Shown piece after piece: positions 62,373 through 64,000 of a DNA stretch of 64,000 bases. Made by a program: the position numbers and the translations under genes. This stretch comes from Anaerobacillus alkaliphilus (GTDB taxonomy: Bacteria; Bacillota; Bacilli; Bacillales; Anaerobacillaceae): positions 1 through 64,000 of the forward strand of contig NZ_QOUX01000046.1 of NCBI RefSeq assembly GCF_004116265.1. The letters are read 5' to 3'. Within the stretch, counting starts at the first letter, position 1. Every line of letters begins with the position of its first letter. The notes below the pieces were generated by a model. That model saw only the letters and a list, made by a program, of their open reading frames with translations, was not told the origin of the DNA and did no database searches.

Positions 62373-62526
62373 GAAAAAGACCCTTTTATGAAAAAGCTCT
62401 CGAAATAAAAGCTCTTTCATAAAAAGGTCTTGCGTACTTTGTAAAACACAAAGCTTAATGAACCGAGTGAATACATTCACCGAATTGACGATTCATTAAC
62501 CGTTTGGTCGCTACTCCCCTTTTTGG
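62373..62526 (-). ncRNA. yybP-ykoY manganese riboswitch with terminator
   Basis: On the minus strand AAAAAGGGGAGTAGC opens the element, and ACGCAAGACCTTTTT closes it. The two ends pair as P1 (AAAAGG/CCTTTT), and AGTAGC / GCAAGACC are the conserved signatures of the yybP-ykoY class, which binds Mn2+. A GACCTTTTTATGAAAGAGC / GCTTTTTCATAAAAGGGTC hairpin with a T-run (62373-62430) overlaps the P1 strand, giving the classic switch between terminator and aptamer. It controls the cation exchanger. Confidence 0.9.
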
Positions 62527-62547
62527 GCTTATTCTTTTGTCGTAATA

Positions 62548-62576
62548 AATGTATCACACCTTTAAAAACGCGTCAA
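62548..62576 (-). promoter_or_regulatory. SigA promoter of the riboswitch-exchanger transcript
   Basis: TTGACG (62571-62576) and TACATT (62548-62553) with a 17-bp spacer, about 22 bp upstream of the aptamer. Both hexamers are close to consensus. Confidence 0.7.
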
Positions 62577-62703
62577 TTGTTTTAGTTTTGGATTTTCGCA
62601 ATGTTTCTGTAAATTATTTGTAAAGTTTCTCAATTAATGAAGGGGAATGTTTGTCACTAGGCGAATTGTAACAAAACAACATAATAAAGAGGTGTTTTAA
62701 GTA

Positions 62704-63444
62704 ATGAACAAGACATTAATATTTGCTCATAGAGGTTCTGCAGGGACGCATCCAGAAAATACAATGGATGCATTTCAAGCAGCTTTAGACGCTGGTGCTG
62801 ACGGTATTGAGTTAGATGTTCAACTTACAAAAGATTTTATTCCGGTAGTTATTCATGATGAGACGGTTGAACGAACGACGAATGGAACAGGTTGGGTTAA
62901 AGATCTCACACTTGCGGAGCTTCAGCAACTCGATGCTGGGAGTTGGTTTTCCCCTTCCTTTTCGACAGCACGAATTCCAACTTTACAAGAAGTGCTTCAA
63001 TGGGTTTCTGGTACGCAACTAATTCTAAATATTGAGCTAAAAAATGGCATCGTAAGGTACCCCGACATTGAAAAAAAAGTTCTAGAATTAGTTGAACAAT
63101 TTAACTTAATGGATCGCGTAATTATTTCCTCGTTTAATCATTATAGTTTAGTAGAAATAAATCAACTTAATAGTGAAATAGAAACAGCAATCCTATTCAT
63201 GGAAGGTCTTTACGAACCTTGGAACTATGCAAAAGGGATCGGAGCCAGCGGTTTACATTGTTTCTTAGCAGTAGCTGTACCTGAACTTATCATTGGCGCT
63301 GCTAAAGCAGGTACTCCTGTTCGACCATTTACAGTAAACGAAGATCATCATATTCAAGCATTAATAAGCGGAGGATGTTCCGCTATTATTACCGATTGGC
63401 CAGAAAAAGCTTTTAAAATACGTACGACAATGACTGAGCGCTAA
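62704..63444 (+). CDS. Glycerophosphodiester phosphodiesterase
   Basis: 246-residue cytosolic GDPD-fold enzyme. The motif HRGSAGTHPENTMDAF near residue 8 holds the catalytic His and Glu, ELDVQLTKD near 38 the metal acids, and VIHDETVERTTNGTG near 49 the second catalytic His. It splits glycerophosphodiesters into glycerol-3-phosphate and an alcohol. AAAGAGGTG precedes the ATG. It lies 18 bp before an MFS transporter start, so the two may form an operon, possibly uptake with breakdown. Confidence 0.93.
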   Translation: MNKTLIFAHRGSAGTHPENTMDAFQAALDAGADGIELDVQLTKDFIPVVIHDETVERTTNGTGWVKDLTLAELQQLDAGSWFSPSFSTARIPTLQEVLQWVSGTQLILNIELKNGIVRYPDIEKKVLELVEQFNLMDRVIISSFNHYSLVEINQLNSEIETAILFMEGLYEPWNYAKGIGASGLHCFLAVAVPELIIGAAKAGTPVRPFTVNEDHHIQALISGGCSAIITDWPEKAFKIRTTMTER

Positions 63445-63462
63445 CGTGCTGGAGGTAAGAAG

Positions 63463-64000
63463 ATGATAGCTAATAAACCATTCTCCTACGGGAAGATATT
63501 TGTCATTGGTAGTGGTTTCTTTGCACTAATGCTTATTTGGACGTTTTATAATGCCTATATGCCTCTTATTCTAGGTGATTACATCGAAAGTCGAGCAATT
63601 CGTGGTGCTATTATGGGGCTTGATAACTTACTTGCGGTTCTTTTAATCCCAATTATCGGTGCATGGTCTGATCGAATGAATACAAAAATCGGTAATAGGC
63701 TTCCTTTCTTAGTCATTGGAATGCCTTTAGCTGCGATCTTTTTTGTCATCATCCCTTATGGAGCAGCAGTTGCACTTTGGGTGCTTTTGGTTATTGATAT
63801 CATTTTCCTACTTGCTATGACAATTTACAGAGCACCAATTATCGCTCTAATGCCTGATCATACTCCTTCAGAAAAACGTTCTACAGCAAACGGAATTATT
63901 AATTTTATGGGTGGCGTCGGGGCAATTATCGCTTTATTCGGTTTATCAACTCTTTACGGTATTGATCGTACCTATCCGTTTATAGTTGCAGGCCTACTAC
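63463..64000 (+). CDS. MFS-type transporter (partial, runs off the window)
   Basis: The first 179 codons of a membrane transporter. GGAGG lies 7 bp before the ATG. Five to six membrane helices are visible. GAWSDRMNTKIGNRLPFLV, near residue 67, is the MFS loop 2-3 motif D-R-x5-G-R-R in the SLC45/GPH-like sugar transporter form. The gene continues beyond 64000. It follows the glycerophosphodiesterase gene directly, suggesting an uptake role for that pathway or a sugar. Confidence 0.85.
   Translation, partial: MIANKPFSYGKIFVIGSGFFALMLIWTFYNAYMPLILGDYIESRAIRGAIMGLDNLLAVLLIPIIGAWSDRMNTKIGNRLPFLVIGMPLAAIFFVIIPYGAAVALWVLLVIDIIFLLAMTIYRAPIIALMPDHTPSEKRSTANGIINFMGGVGAIIALFGLSTLYGIDRTYPFIVAGLL

Overview
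This 64 kb window is low-GC DNA from an endospore-forming Bacillaceae (Firmicutes). The evidence is a Bacillus-type gene set (yclNOPQ, ykqA, yfhF and yisL-like genes), a CotF-type coat protein, a small protein with a spore-protein-like motif, strong GGAGG ribosome binding sites, TTG/GTG starts, and hairpin plus T-tract terminators after most genes. I cannot fix the genus. I see no rRNA, tRNA, CRISPR, phage or complete insertion sequence.

Layout. 1-240: short array of 52-bp tandem repeats. 0.4-4.9 kb: single genes (glycosyltransferase, double GGCT-domain protein, thioredoxin-like, ankyrin, YfhF epimerase, YisL membrane protein). 5-8.9 kb: Fur-controlled siderophore importer yclNOPQ. 9-15 kb: MarR regulator, TldE/TldD pair, AbrB-type membrane protein, and a frameshifted bile-acid:Na+ symporter family gene. 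15-24 kb: Gln-rich protein divergent from a CotF-like coat protein, phosphodiesterase, luciferase-like monooxygenase, ABC-2 exporter, proline iminopeptidase and a PAS-GGDEF-EAL protein.

24.3-34.6 kb is a C30 carotenoid locus in two arms: a plus-strand operon (CruF-like, PlsC-like acyltransferase, GT2 glycosyltransferase, CrtP-like oxidase) and a minus-strand operon (two CrtN-type flavoproteins and CrtM). Between them lie a broken amidase gene and a lipoprotein glutathione peroxidase. Together these should make a glycosylated, possibly acylated, C30 xanthophyll.

34.7-47.5 kb holds amide and C-N hydrolases (amidase, acetamidase/formamidase, amidohydrolase, agmatine deiminase plus N-carbamoylputrescine amidase, cyclase) and the oxidative pentose phosphate genes gnd and zwf. 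47.5-54.8 kb: phosphodiester-glycosidase/coiled-coil pair, small hypotheticals, a SET-domain protein, a CapA-like protein, a second array of about 23 copies of the 52-bp repeat, and a NERD-domain protein. 54.8-64 kb: CC/Se-motif protein - unknown protein - CstA operon, a tungsten aldehyde:ferredoxin oxidoreductase with a MoaD-like carrier, tiny genes, D-cysteine desulfhydrase, a Toprim protein, a cation exchanger behind a yybP-ykoY (Mn2+) riboswitch, a glycerophosphodiesterase, and the start of an MFS transporter.

Most notable: the two repeat arrays are the same family in opposite orientation; the exchanger's apparent N-terminal extension is really a manganese riboswitch; the capA-like gene starts at TTG behind a terminator-like hairpin that covers its ribosome binding site; two genes carry single-base frameshifts; and several small genes (33-49 codons) have good start signals.
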